Assembly (NCBI RefSeq): GCF_002217475.1
Contig: NZ_MUHH01000009.1
Coordinates: 62,001 to 126,000, forward strand
DNA length: 64,000 nucleotides
Source of the DNA: Flavobacterium tructae
GTDB taxonomy: Bacteria; Bacteroidota; Bacteroidia; Flavobacteriales; Flavobacteriaceae
Direction: 5' to 3'
The notes under the pieces are model-generated. The model was given only the letters and a program-made list of their open reading frames with translations. It did not search any database and was not told where the DNA came from. The translations under genes and the position numbers were made by a program. This document shows positions 15,318 to 24,160 of this stretch, piece after piece; the stretch's first letter is position 1; every line of letters begins with the position of its first letter.

Positions 15318-16466
15318 TTACCTTCTATTGGCACCGGAACCACGATTGGAATTTGGTGGCGCTGCTATACTTCTATTACCTGCCGGTCGGGTCGCAGGGC
15401 GTGTTACCGGCCGGGTCGTTGGTCTTGTAGTTGGTCTTGTAGTTGGTCTTGTAGTTGGTCTTGTAGTTGGATTTGTTGGCCGATTCACTGGCTGAGATGG
15501 TCTCGTCTCTGGTCGGGTTGATGGATTTGTTGGGGCTACCGGCCGCGTTGTTGGTCTTGTTGACGGATTTGCGGGACGGGTGGTAGTGGGTCTCGTGGGT
15601 CTTGTATTGGTAACCGGAGCAGGTCTCTTATAATCCCTTCCGTTGTAAGTTGCATTGTAACGGCCACTGCTTCTATAATCCCGAACTACAGTCGATGAAT
15701 TTCTTCTGGTTGTATAATTATTATAATAGCGTTGGTTTCTTATATTGACAGTTCTTCTATAATAAGGATTTCTATAGTAATGCCCATGATATCCCCAATA
15801 ATCATGATAATAAACCGGACGCCAAGGACGCCAATAAGGAGGATAATATCCCCAATACCACGGAGATCGGTACACTACATATACAGGAGAAAACAAATAC
15901 AATACTACCGGCCACACGTTTATGTTTGTTGTCACATAACCCGGATTACCGGCTGTTGTATTATAATTATTGACTGTATTATTATTTACAATTACGGGAG
16001 CATCTCCTTTATATCCGGGATTAGGTGTTCCGACTGTAGCATCTGAAGGTTCTACAATATAATTTTTGCCGTACAAATCCTTATCTCCGATGATCTGAAC
16101 ATGTACATTATTCTTTTTATCTTTATCTACCTCAATAATAGCAACGTCCTGCTTTTCTGTGCTGCTTACTGCAACCTGAAGTACAATCACATGTGTATTT
16201 CCTTTCTTTTGACTTTCGATTTCGATATAATCAATCTCGCCATCATTATTCAAGTCCAGATTATTTACCTTACTATCCTGTTCATTTAAGACTCTTTCAA
16301 ATTCTTCTAAAGTTTTGGATTTCTGAAAGACGTCTAAAACAGCATACAAATTAAGATTATCGCCCGGCAAACCTAAAGCAACAGGTTCGTTATCAGTTTG
16401 AGAAAACAATGGCAAACTAAACAAATAGGCTATCAAAACTACCAAAAATATAAAACTCTTTTTCAT
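15318..16466 (-). CDS. Exported protein with Thr-Arg-Pro repeat tail
   Basis: A 382-residue protein with a signal peptide (MKKSFIFLVVLIAYLFSLPLFSQ). Residues about 25-130 form a small domain with an EF-hand-like DLNNDGEIDYIEIE loop and VIVLQVAVSSTEKQDVAIIEV. A Tyr/Trp-rich low-complexity stretch follows (about 180-250, PWYWGYYPPYWRPWRP), then a tail of TRPTTRP repeats rich in Arg, Thr, Pro and Asn. Related proteins occur in many Flavobacteriaceae without known function. The basic, aromatic tail might bind cell-wall polymers or surfaces, which is a guess. It contains a perfect 12-bp tandem repeat, so length polymorphism between strains is likely. Confidence 0.75.
   Translation of the reverse strand: MKKSFIFLVVLIAYLFSLPLFSQTDNEPVALGLPGDNLNLYAVLDVFQKSKTLEEFERVLNEQDSKVNNLDLNNDGEIDYIEIESQKKGNTHVIVLQVAVSSTEKQDVAIIEVDKDKKNNVHVQIIGDKDLYGKNYIVEPSDATVGTPNPGYKGDAPVIVNNNTVNNYNTTAGNPGYVTTNINVWPVVLYLFSPVYVVYRSPWYWGYYPPYWRPWRPVYYHDYWGYHGHYYRNPYYRRTVNIRNQRYYNNYTTRRNSSTVVRDYRSSGRYNATYNGRDYKRPAPVTNTRPTRPTTTRPANPSTRPTTRPVAPTNPSTRPETRPSQPVNRPTNPTTRPTTRPTTRPTTRPTTRPVTRPATRPAGNRSIAAPPNSNRGSGANRR
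15418..15465. repeat. Perfect 12-bp tandem repeat, four copies, inside the TRP-repeat gene
   Basis: GTTGGTCTTGTA is repeated four times exactly on the plus strand (TRPT units on the coding strand), with a partial fifth copy. The unit keeps the reading frame. Confidence 0.9.
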
Positions 16467-16634
16467 GTTAAAAATAAGTTAATTTGGAAATGCATTTACT
16501 AAGGTATGAAAAAACAGACAAACTCCAATACAAGCCGATAACTTTCTACAATACAAGCATAAAGTACTAAAAAAGTTTTAAATGTATTTTACTTTTTAAA
16601 TATCTCAACAGCACTAATGTAAGACTTATATTCT

Positions 16635-16642
16635 TAACTTTG
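16635..16642 (+). promoter_or_regulatory. -7 promoter box of the TolC/HlyD/ABC-2 operon
   Basis: TAACTTTG, about 92 bases before the ATG at 16734. The -33 element is not clear. Confidence 0.5.
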
Positions 16643-16733
16643 TAATAATTGTTCTTTCGATTCCTTCCCATTTCTTGTACTATCTTACAAAACCTGTTTA
16701 ATGATTTGTCCAATAACAGAAATAAAAATTGTA

Positions 16734-18116
16734 ATGAAAAAACACTTATTCCCTTTTCTATTTTTTCTTTCTTTCCACTCTGTACAAAGTCAGATTGCAG
16801 TTTCTTCAACTCTGGAAGAAGCCATTCAGAAGGCTATTGAAAAAAGCACTTCTTTAAAAAATAAAGATTTAGATATTGAAAAATTAAATCTTCAGGAGAA
16901 AGGCGTCTGGAACAAATACATTCCAACAATTGAAGCCAGTGCCTTATATTCTTATTTTGACAACAAACTCACGGTCGATCTTCCTACAGCTACCATTCCG
17001 ATTGTAAACTATCCTTTGTTTGACGGAAAAACCGCTTTTAAAAACTATGGCAACATTTTTACAGGAAGTGTCATGGCTAAAACGGTACTATTCAGCGGCA
17101 TGCAAATCCCAAACGGAGCGAAAGCCATCGAAGAGAAAACGAAAGGAACAGTATTCTTAAAAGAATCCGAAAAAGACGCCATCACAAAAGAGGTCATCAA
17201 CACTTTTGACCAACTGGAGCTACTAAAAGTAATAGACAAACTTATTAAAGAAAGCGAAAATCGACTGGACACGGAAACCAAACGTGTTACAAAAGCAATT
17301 GAACAAGGACTTGCTATTCCGTATGACAGGGATAAGATCAAACTAGCGGCACTGGAACTTTCCTCTAAAAAGATTGAACTGGATGGAAAACGGAAACTAA
17401 TTTATAAAAAAATTCAATATTTAACTGGGTATTCGATTAGCGAGATAGATCATGTGCAGTATACTTTAACCCCTTATTTAATTACGGATGAGAAATTAAG
17501 CACACAAAACAAGCAGGAAATAAAAGCTTTAGAATCTTTCAAATTGGCTTATGAATATTTATTAAAGAAGGAAAAAGGAACTTACTTACCCACACTCGGA
17601 GCTTTTGGTGGAGTATCCTATTCAAGTTTATTCAATGCCAATGCTACGACTCCCATTGTTACGGGAATCAATCAGGCCTTATATTTAGGTCTTAACGAAC
17701 TAACCATAAGTCAGAACTGGATCGTGGGAGCCGCTATGAAATGGGAAGTCTTTTCCGGTTTTGAAAGAAAGCACAAAGTACACGAAGCAAAGATTAATAT
17801 TGAACAGGTACAAAATCAAATCGATGATACGAAAGAAAAACTTGAACTTCTTCTTGAAAAAAATCTTGTCGATTATACGGTTCTGACTCAAAAAATAGAC
17901 ATCACCCAACAACAGGAAAAAGTCGCCAGTAACAATTTGAATCTGGCTATAAAACAATACAAAGAAGGCCTCATCAACATATCGGAACGACTTGAGGCAG
18001 AAAACGATTCTTATAAAGCGGCAGTAAACAAAACCACCACTTTAATCGAGCAAAGACTTGCCGCTATTGAAACCATAATTGCCACTGGCGATCTGTCGAA
18101 AAAACTATCCAAATAA
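16734..18116 (+). CDS. TolC-family outer-membrane efflux protein
   Basis: 460 residues from the ATG at 16734, chosen because MKKHLFPFLFFLSFHSVQSQ is a good signal peptide; a start 33 bases upstream would bury it. Long heptad-like helices (EEAIQKAIEKSTSLKNKDLDIEKLNLQEKG and NIEQVQNQIDDTKEKLELLLEKNL) and the duplicated plan (residues about 25-220 and 250-450) are those of outer-membrane efflux proteins. It forms the exit duct of a tripartite pump. It is followed after 12 bases by the HlyD-type adaptor and after that by an ABC-2 permease. Confidence 0.92.
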   Translation: MKKHLFPFLFFLSFHSVQSQIAVSSTLEEAIQKAIEKSTSLKNKDLDIEKLNLQEKGVWNKYIPTIEASALYSYFDNKLTVDLPTATIPIVNYPLFDGKTAFKNYGNIFTGSVMAKTVLFSGMQIPNGAKAIEEKTKGTVFLKESEKDAITKEVINTFDQLELLKVIDKLIKESENRLDTETKRVTKAIEQGLAIPYDRDKIKLAALELSSKKIELDGKRKLIYKKIQYLTGYSISEIDHVQYTLTPYLITDEKLSTQNKQEIKALESFKLAYEYLLKKEKGTYLPTLGAFGGVSYSSLFNANATTPIVTGINQALYLGLNELTISQNWIVGAAMKWEVFSGFERKHKVHEAKINIEQVQNQIDDTKEKLELLLEKNLVDYTVLTQKIDITQQQEKVASNNLNLAIKQYKEGLINISERLEAENDSYKAAVNKTTTLIEQRLAAIETIIATGDLSKKLSK

Positions 18117-18128
18117 AAGTTCTGTTTT

Positions 18129-19082
18129 ATGAAAAAAGCAATCATTAGCACCGCAATCATTTTTCTTTTCATAGCCTGTCAAAAGACAGAAAAAGGAAAT
18201 TTAATTCAGGGAAAAATAGAAAAAGAACAAATTGCCGTTGTGAGTAAAATTCCGGGCAAGATTTTAAAAATATGGGTCAAAGAAGGCGATTTGGTTCAAA
18301 AAGGAGATACGCTCGCTGTTTTGGATATTCCTGAGGTAGACGCTAAAAAAAGCCAGGCCGAAGGAGCTGTTGTCTCAGCAAAGGCACAATACAAAATGGC
18401 TGTAAAAGGGGCCACCGAAAACCAGATCAAGCAACTGGAAGCTAAAAAAACGGGACTGAAAGAACAATACGAATTTGCACAAAAATCAATCAGACGACTG
18501 ACCAATATGCTTAAAGATTCTCTTATATCACAGCAAACTTACGATGAAACTTTTGCCAAATATCAGGGTGCACAAGCACAATACAACGCCGTTGTCGCAG
18601 AATTAGACGATGCCAAAAAAGGAGCCCGAATCGAACAGCAAACAATGGCACTCGGACAACAGGACCGGGCGCTTGGAGCATTGCAAGAAGTAGAAACCGC
18701 CAACAAGGAACGCTACATCATTGCTCCTCAAAATATGAGTATCGAAACCATCACCTTAAATCTTGGCGAACTGGCCCTACCCGGTTATACTTTATTCAAT
18801 GGATATATCGACAACAGTATTTATTTTCGCTTTACGATTCCTGAAAATCAATTGGGAGAATTTAAAAAAGGACAGGAAATTACCGTTCATGTTCCCTATA
18901 AAAAAGAAAACATTAAAGGGAAAATCTCAACGATAAAACAACTGGGAGCCTACGGAAATATTGCTACGGCCTATCCTGATTATGAAATGCAGGAAAGCTT
19001 GTTTGAAATAAAAATAACACCTGTTAATATGGAGCAAACCAAGGATCTGATTACGAAAACGACTGTCACCTTATCTCATTAA
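18129..19082 (+). CDS. HlyD-family periplasmic adaptor lipoprotein
   Basis: A 317-residue membrane-fusion protein. The signal ends FIACQK with Cys17 as lipid site, so it is anchored as a lipoprotein rather than by a membrane helix. The biotinyl-lipoyl-like half-motifs flank a coiled-coil hairpin: VVSKIPGKILKIWVKEGDLVQKGDTLAVLDIPEVD at about 37-72 and YIIAPQNMSIETITLNLGELALPG at about 196-220. The beta-barrel part follows. It bridges the inner-membrane permease and the TolC protein. Close spacing on both sides (12 and 2 bases) makes a single operon. Confidence 0.92.
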   Translation: MKKAIISTAIIFLFIACQKTEKGNLIQGKIEKEQIAVVSKIPGKILKIWVKEGDLVQKGDTLAVLDIPEVDAKKSQAEGAVVSAKAQYKMAVKGATENQIKQLEAKKTGLKEQYEFAQKSIRRLTNMLKDSLISQQTYDETFAKYQGAQAQYNAVVAELDDAKKGARIEQQTMALGQQDRALGALQEVETANKERYIIAPQNMSIETITLNLGELALPGYTLFNGYIDNSIYFRFTIPENQLGEFKKGQEITVHVPYKKENIKGKISTIKQLGAYGNIATAYPDYEMQESLFEIKITPVNMEQTKDLITKTTVTLSH

Positions 19083-19084
19083 CT

Positions 19085-20242
19085 ATGCAAAATTTCTTTT
19101 CATTGCTTAAACGGGAATTTCAATTATTCTGGAAAAACAAAGTCCTGAGAATCCTTTTTATCGGTGCACCTATTTTATATGGTGTTTTATTAGGCTACGT
19201 TTACGGGAAGGGCAAAGTTACTGACTTACCCATTCTTGTAGTCGATCAGGACCGTTCTGAACTAAGCTCAAAAGCCATCCAGATGTTTGAAGACAACGAA
19301 GTACTATCCGCCTCCTCCATTTTATACGACCAGAACAATCTTTCAAAAATTGCCATACAAAAAGACGCCACTTGTGTGGTTATCATTCCGAAAGATTTTG
19401 AGAAAATGACGCTCACCAAAAAATATCCTGAAATTACAACTATAGTTAACACCTCTAATGTACTCACTGCTAACTATGCCTCAACAGCCATACAAATTTG
19501 CCTGGGCACTTTAAAGGCCGGCGTTCAAATCGAAACCTTAAGAAAACAAGGAGTTCCGGAAAACTTGCTTGCCTCACAATACGAACCCTTCAAAACTACA
19601 TTTATCAAAAAATACAACCGAAGTACTAATTATATGTATTTTCTCTGGCCGGGGGTTTTAGCGACTGTTCTACAACAGGTTTTACTATTAGGACTGGCGC
19701 TTTCATTTGCGTCAGAATTTGAAAACGGAACTTTTAGAGACCTCGTAAAAAAATGTCCCTCTCTTCTGAAAATGCTGGCAGTAAAAATAATCCCTTACCT
19801 GATTATGAGCTTTGGAATCTGGATCATTTACTGGCTTTTCACTTTGTGGTTCCGACTTCCCTTTTACGAAAACTTAGCCCCTCTTACTTTTATTGCCGGA
19901 ATTTTTGTGCTGGCGGCTTCTTTCATCGGAATTCTGGTCAGCATCGTAGTTCCGAATCAGTTAAAAGCAACCGAGATTTTAATGGTAATAGCCACACCAA
20001 GCTTTATCTTAAGCGGTTTTACCTGGCCCTTAAGTCAGATGCCACAGACTGTACAAGCCATTGCCAATGTAATTCCACTCACCCATTTTTTAAAAGCTTT
20101 CAGAATATTAATTATTGAGAACGGTACATTTTCACAAACCACAGCCTCAATCCGCAACATGATCATCATTGGACTCGTCTGTGCCGTAGCTGCCTACATT
20201 GCCTTATACTTTAAAAAGAAAGAAGCACTTAAAGAAATTTAG
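19085..20242 (+). CDS. ABC-2 type permease (YhhJ/YbhR-like), no ATPase nearby
   Basis: A 385-residue membrane protein. One N-terminal helix (VLRILFIGAPILYGVLLGYVYG, about 21-42) precedes a large periplasmic domain, then five helices from about residue 180 including WPGVLATVLQQVLLLGLALSF and PSFILSGFTWPLSQMP. The plan matches ABC-2 permeases of YhhJ/YbhS/YbhR type, which export drugs or other small molecules together with HlyD and TolC partners. The nucleotide-binding protein normally encoded with them is missing: the next gene is on the other strand and is a soluble ABC-F factor. The ATPase must be supplied from elsewhere, or this permease pairs with a second, distant one. Confidence 0.88.
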   Translation: MQNFFSLLKREFQLFWKNKVLRILFIGAPILYGVLLGYVYGKGKVTDLPILVVDQDRSELSSKAIQMFEDNEVLSASSILYDQNNLSKIAIQKDATCVVIIPKDFEKMTLTKKYPEITTIVNTSNVLTANYASTAIQICLGTLKAGVQIETLRKQGVPENLLASQYEPFKTTFIKKYNRSTNYMYFLWPGVLATVLQQVLLLGLALSFASEFENGTFRDLVKKCPSLLKMLAVKIIPYLIMSFGIWIIYWLFTLWFRLPFYENLAPLTFIAGIFVLAASFIGILVSIVVPNQLKATEILMVIATPSFILSGFTWPLSQMPQTVQAIANVIPLTHFLKAFRILIIENGTFSQTTASIRNMIIIGLVCAVAAYIALYFKKKEALKEI

Positions 20243-20260
20243 CTCCTTTACTACGAGACA

Positions 20261-20297
20261 TAAAAAAAGCACAGAAATTTAATCCCTGTGCTTTTGT
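20261..20297. terminator. Bidirectional terminator between the efflux operon and the ABC-F gene
   Basis: Perfect 10-bp stem AAAAGCACAG (20265-20274) with CTGTGCTTTT (20286-20295), 11-base loop, A-run to the left. Confidence 0.88.
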
Positions 20298-20317
20298 ATC
20301 TTAAGAGTAAACGAAAA

Positions 20318-21952
20318 TTATTTTTCGATTTCTCGCATAGAATCCATTTTCTTATGTGCCAGGAATCCAGCAACATCTTCAAAGTGCTCTTTTACACGTT
20401 TGTTTCCAAATTCAAACACTTTAGTCGCTAAGCCGTCAAGGAAATCACGGTCGTGAGAAACCAAAATTAAAGTTCCGTCGAAATCACGTAAGGCATCTTT
20501 AATAATATCTTTGGTTTTCATGTCCAGGTGATTCGAAGGCTCATCCAGAATCAATAAGTTTACAGGCTCTAACAATAGTTTAATCATTGCCAAACGAGTT
20601 TTTTCTCCTCCTGAAAGCACTTTTACCTTTTTGGTAATATCATCTCCCTGGAACATAAACGCTCCAAGAATATTTTTAATCTGAGTACGGATATCTCCTA
20701 CTGCAATAGCATCAATCGTTTCAAAAATAGTAGCATTCTCATCTAGTAATGACGCTTGGTTTTGTGCAAAATATCCAATTTGTGCGTTATGTCCAATCTC
20801 AACACTTCCGGAATCAACACCAATTTCTTTCATGATCGCTTTGATCATAGTCGATTTTCCTTCTCCATTTTTCCCCACAAATGCAACTTTCTGACCGCGT
20901 TCAATTACGACATTAGCATCTTTAAACACCACATGGTCTCCATAAGCCTTAGACATTTCTTTTACAATAACAGGGTATTGTCCGGAACGTGCCGCTGGCG
21001 GGAATTTCAAACGCAATGCAGAAGTATCTACTTCATCAACCTGAACAATTTCAAGCTTCTCCAGCATTTTTACACGAGACTGAACGGCGTCTGTTTTTGA
21101 GAATGTTCCTTTAAAACGATCAATAAAAGCTCTGTTATCAGCAATCATTTTTTGCTGCTCATCGTATGCTTTTTGTTGGTGTATACGACGGTCTTTTCTC
21201 AATTCTAAATAATGAGAATATTTCGCTTTGTAATCATAAATCCTTCCCATGGTTACCTCAATCGTACGATTCGTAATATTATCTACGAATGCTCTATCGT
21301 GTGAAATCACAACTACTGCTTTTGCCGAATTAACCAAAAACTCTTCCAACCATTGAATACTTTCAATATCCATGTGATTGGTTGGCTCATCCAGTAAAAT
21401 CAAATCCGGTTTTTGAAGAAGAATTTTAGCCAATTCGATACGCATTCTCCATCCTCCTGAAAATTCAGAAGTCTGACGAGTAAAATCTTCGCGCTCAAAA
21501 CCTAAACCTGTTAATATTTTTTCAACTTCTGCTTCGTAGTTTACTTCTTCGATCGCATAGTATTTCTCACTTAAATCTGAAACTCTCTCGATTAATTTCA
21601 TGTAAGCATCACTTTCATAATCGGTACGAACCGTTAATTGCTCATTGATTTCATCGATTTCAGCTTTCATTTTAAAAATTTCTCCAAAAGCCTTAGAAGC
21701 TTCTTCCATTACAGTCGAACCATCTTTTGTTAACAAATGCTGAGGCAAATAAGCCACAACGGCATCTTTCGGAGTCGAAACACTTCCGGTAGAAGGTTTA
21801 CTTTGACCGGCAATTATTTTTAAAAGTGTCGATTTTCCCGCACCATTTTTACCCATAAGGGCAATTTTATCATTCTCATTGATAGCAAAAGAAACATCGC
21901 TAAATAATGTAGTTCCACCAAACTGAACCGAAATATCGTTAACTGTAATCAT
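20318..21952 (-). CDS. ABC-F family ATPase (YbiT/Uup type translation factor)
   Basis: A 544-residue soluble protein with two ABC cassettes and no membrane segments. First Walker A GKNGAGKST (residues 34-42) with signature FSGGWRMRIELAK and Walker B LILLDEPTNHMD. Second Walker A GKNGEGKST (about 363) with LSGGEKTRLAM and LLILDEPSNHLD. The DEPxNHLD form and the charged linker between cassettes (about 240-310) define ABC-F proteins, which act in the ribosomal E site. The first-domain match is closest to the YbiT branch. A housekeeping translation role is more likely than antibiotic resistance. Confidence 0.93.
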   Translation of the reverse strand: MITVNDISVQFGGTTLFSDVSFAINENDKIALMGKNGAGKSTLLKIIAGQSKPSTGSVSTPKDAVVAYLPQHLLTKDGSTVMEEASKAFGEIFKMKAEIDEINEQLTVRTDYESDAYMKLIERVSDLSEKYYAIEEVNYEAEVEKILTGLGFEREDFTRQTSEFSGGWRMRIELAKILLQKPDLILLDEPTNHMDIESIQWLEEFLVNSAKAVVVISHDRAFVDNITNRTIEVTMGRIYDYKAKYSHYLELRKDRRIHQQKAYDEQQKMIADNRAFIDRFKGTFSKTDAVQSRVKMLEKLEIVQVDEVDTSALRLKFPPAARSGQYPVIVKEMSKAYGDHVVFKDANVVIERGQKVAFVGKNGEGKSTMIKAIMKEIGVDSGSVEIGHNAQIGYFAQNQASLLDENATIFETIDAIAVGDIRTQIKNILGAFMFQGDDITKKVKVLSGGEKTRLAMIKLLLEPVNLLILDEPSNHLDMKTKDIIKDALRDFDGTLILVSHDRDFLDGLATKVFEFGNKRVKEHFEDVAGFLAHKKMDSMREIEK

Positions 21953-22020
21953 TATTTTCTGTGAATTTGTTTAATCGGTTAATCGTTTATTTGATAACCC
22001 ATTTTTTTCGTGGTGCAAAG

Positions 22021-22176
22021 ATAGATTAATTAGATAATTAGGCAATTAGATAATTAGAAAATGTGGCAATGTGATAATTTTTCAAAACCTATTCCAAAAC
22101 AAAACCCGACAGGATTTTAAATCCTGTCGGGTTTGCTAAAATTATCTAATTGACTAATTACTTAATTATCTAATTT
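22021..22176. repeat. Composite inverted element: 8-base word arrays flanking a 33-base hairpin
   Basis: The left arm (22021-22080) is an 8-base array around ATTAGATA/ATTAGGCA. The right arm (22138-22176) is the complementary 8-base array (AATTATCT, AATTGACT, AATTACTT, AATTATCT). Between them is a perfect 16-bp hairpin, AAACCCGACAGGATTT at 22102-22117 with its complement at 22119-22134, a terminator-like core. The right array ends on the stop codon of the GlmU-like gene. Confidence 0.8.
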
Positions 22177-23350
22177 AGTCTTTTCTCCATTTTTTAGTTT
22201 CTTCAAAAATATGTTCTAAAATTGAAGCTTCTGTTTCGTCAAATTCAATATTTCGGCGTCCCATAACTAATTTCGCTGTTTCAAAAGCTTTTTTGGTCAC
22301 ATAAGTTGTAAAACCGGCTGCCCCGCCCCAAGAAAAACTTGGAACAAAATTGCGTGGAAAACCGCTTCCAAAGATATTAGCACTTACTCCAACTACTGTT
22401 CCGGTATTGAACATGGTATTGATTCCACATTTACTGTGATCTCCCATCATTAAACCACAAAACTGAAGTCCGGTTTTAGCAAACCCTTCGGTTTCATAAC
22501 TCCATAGCTTCACTTCTTCGTAATTGTTCTTCAGGTTCGAATTGTTACTGTCGGCTCCAATATTACACCATTCGCCTAAAACAGAATCCCCTAAAAACCC
22601 ATCATGGCCTTTGTTTGAATTTGCAAAAAGCACTGAGTTCTTCACTTCTCCGCCAATTCTCGATCCGGGACCTACTGTTGTAGCTCCGTAAACTTTGGCG
22701 TTTAGTTTCACCTGTGCATTCTCGCATAAAGCAAAAGGTCCGCGAATTACAGTCCCTTCCATAATCTCTGCATTCTTACCTATATATATTGGCCCATTAG
22801 AAGCATTCAGTGTTACAAACTCTAATTTTGCACCTTCTTCCAGAAATATGTTTTCGGGAGCAATAACATTTACACTTTTCGGAATTGGCTGCGATTTTCT
22901 GTCTTCGGTCAAATACTGAAAATCTTCACGGATCGCGGCATCATTTTTAGAAAAAATATCCCAGGTATGTTCTACGGTCAGACAAGCGTCATTGTATGGA
23001 ATGATTTCATAGGAATCAAAATCAACTTCTTCCTGATTTTCATTGGTAAAAAAAGCAATTACATCATCCCCTTTAAAAATAGCCTGATTAGCCTTTAAAT
23101 CTGAAACCATCTCCGCAAGTGTATCATTTGGTAAATACGCTGCATTGATCATTACATTCTCTTCCATTTCTACCATCGGAAATTTTTGCGATAAATAATC
23201 TTCGGTAATGGTAGTTATAGTCGAACCTAGACGTGCTTCCCATTTCTGGCGAATCGTCATAATTCCAATTAATATGTCGGCAACAGGTCTTGTAAAAGTA
23301 AAAGGTAATAATGCATTCCGGACGGGACCGTCAAAAAGAATGTAATTCAT
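22175..23350 (-). CDS. GlmU-like putative sugar nucleotidyltransferase
   Basis: A 391-residue protein. The N-terminal half starts YILFDGPVRNALLPFTFTRPVADI, the hallmark of a Bacteroidota branch of sugar nucleotidyltransferases that lack the usual LAAGxGTRM loop. The C-terminal half (about 165-330) is a left-handed beta-helix with hexapeptide patterns (GPIYIGKNAEIMEGTVIRGPFALCENAQVKLNAKVYGATTVGPGSRIGGEV), as in GlmU. It probably activates a sugar phosphate for envelope polysaccharide; the exact sugar is unknown. The missing canonical nucleotide loop makes a binding or scaffold role conceivable. Confidence 0.85.
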   Translation of the reverse strand: MNYILFDGPVRNALLPFTFTRPVADILIGIMTIRQKWEARLGSTITTITEDYLSQKFPMVEMEENVMINAAYLPNDTLAEMVSDLKANQAIFKGDDVIAFFTNENQEEVDFDSYEIIPYNDACLTVEHTWDIFSKNDAAIREDFQYLTEDRKSQPIPKSVNVIAPENIFLEEGAKLEFVTLNASNGPIYIGKNAEIMEGTVIRGPFALCENAQVKLNAKVYGATTVGPGSRIGGEVKNSVLFANSNKGHDGFLGDSVLGEWCNIGADSNNSNLKNNYEEVKLWSYETEGFAKTGLQFCGLMMGDHSKCGINTMFNTGTVVGVSANIFGSGFPRNFVPSFSWGGAAGFTTYVTKKAFETAKLVMGRRNIEFDETEASILEHIFEETKKWRKD

Positions 23351-23460
23351 AAATAATTAAATTTGATACTTGTTAAAATCTTGATTTGGTTATCGGGTTC
23401 AAAGTTACAATTATTTTATTTGTGTCATTTGTACTGTAACAGATATAGTACATTTTTTTT

Positions 23461-23560
23461 AACCGCTAAGTGCGCTAAGATTTTACGCAAAGTTCGCCAA
23501 GTTTTTTTTGCAGGTATGCCTTTTTAAAGGGACAAAGCTCGCAAAGCTTTGTAAACAGAG
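23461..23560. repeat. Degenerate 9-base word array (CGCAAAGTT type)
   Basis: Units CGCTAAGTG, CGCTAAGAT, CGCAAAGTT, CGCCAAGTT lie at about 23465-23502, with related CGCAAAGCT at 23540-23548 followed by its complement AGCTTTGT. It lies downstream of rpmE and upstream of the GlmU-like gene. Confidence 0.65.
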
Positions 23561-23593
23561 GCTTTACATGAAACCTTGTACTTGTTTGTATTA

Positions 23594-23626
23594 AATAAAA
23601 AAGCCTCCCGAATGGAAGGCTTTTGT
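23594..23626 (-). terminator. Terminator of rpmE
   Basis: Stem AAAAGCCT with AGGCTTTT extended past one mismatch (about 23599-23624). An A-run on its left serves as U-run for the minus-strand transcript. Confidence 0.75.
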
Positions 23627-23643
23627 ATAATTTTAAACCGCTA

Positions 23644-23898
23644 TTATTTTTTAGCGTGTTTTGCATATTTAGTTTTGAATTTATCAATACGTCCTGCAGT
23701 ATCGATAAGTTTAGATTTACCAGTATAAAATGGGTGAGATGTTCTAGAAATCTCCATTTTTACAACTGGATACTCAACTCCGTCAACTTCAATTGTTTCT
23801 TTTGTATCTGCAGTAGATTTAGTGATAAAAACTTCGTCATTTGACATGTCTTTAAATGCAACTAATCTGTAATTTTCTGGGTGAATTCCTTTTTTCAT
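23644..23898 (-). CDS. rpmE: 50S ribosomal protein L31, type B (zinc-independent)
   Basis: An 84-residue protein starting [19 protein letters not shown] with [22 protein letters not shown] near the C-terminus, which is the type B L31 pattern. It contains no cysteine at all, so it cannot hold the zinc of type A L31; this is the C-minus form. It bridges the ribosomal subunits near the 5S central protuberance. Monocistronic with its own terminator. Confidence 0.96.
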   Translation of the reverse strand: MKKGIHPENYRLVAFKDMSNDEVFITKSTADTKETIEVDGVEYPVVKMEISRTSHPFYTGKSKLIDTAGRIDKFKTKYAKHAKK

Positions 23899-24125
23899 CT
23901 TTTTATTTTATTTATTGTTTAGAGCATTTTTATTTTGAAGCTTTTCCATGGTTAGAAAAAGGTGTAAACAACACTACTCTTTTTTTGTTTAAAACTTTTA
24001 ATTATTTTTAAGTGCGCAAATTTACAACTTTTTTCGAATTAACAAATCTTTTAATCAATATTTTTAACGAGTTGGCGATTTGCATTAAAATTTTTAATAT
24101 CTATCTGGTGTGTACTCGTAATTAC

Positions 24126-24133
24126 TATATTTG
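24126..24133 (+). promoter_or_regulatory. -7 promoter box of the DUF4199/glycosyltransferase operon
   Basis: TATATTTG. A TTG start at 24131 would lie inside this box, so translation must begin at the ATG at 24161. Confidence 0.65.
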
Positions 24134-24160
24134 TGGATTAATTTTAAAACATATAGAAAT

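Noticed and set aside
15732..16289. Plus-strand open frames opposite the TRP-repeat protein
   Set aside because: Low-complexity Ile/Arg-rich translations of the antisense strand, with no start signals.
20318..21952. ATPase partner for the ABC-2 permease
   Set aside because: It is an ABC-F protein with DEPxNHLD Walker B motifs and linker, on the opposite strand behind a terminator; these proteins do not energise permeases.
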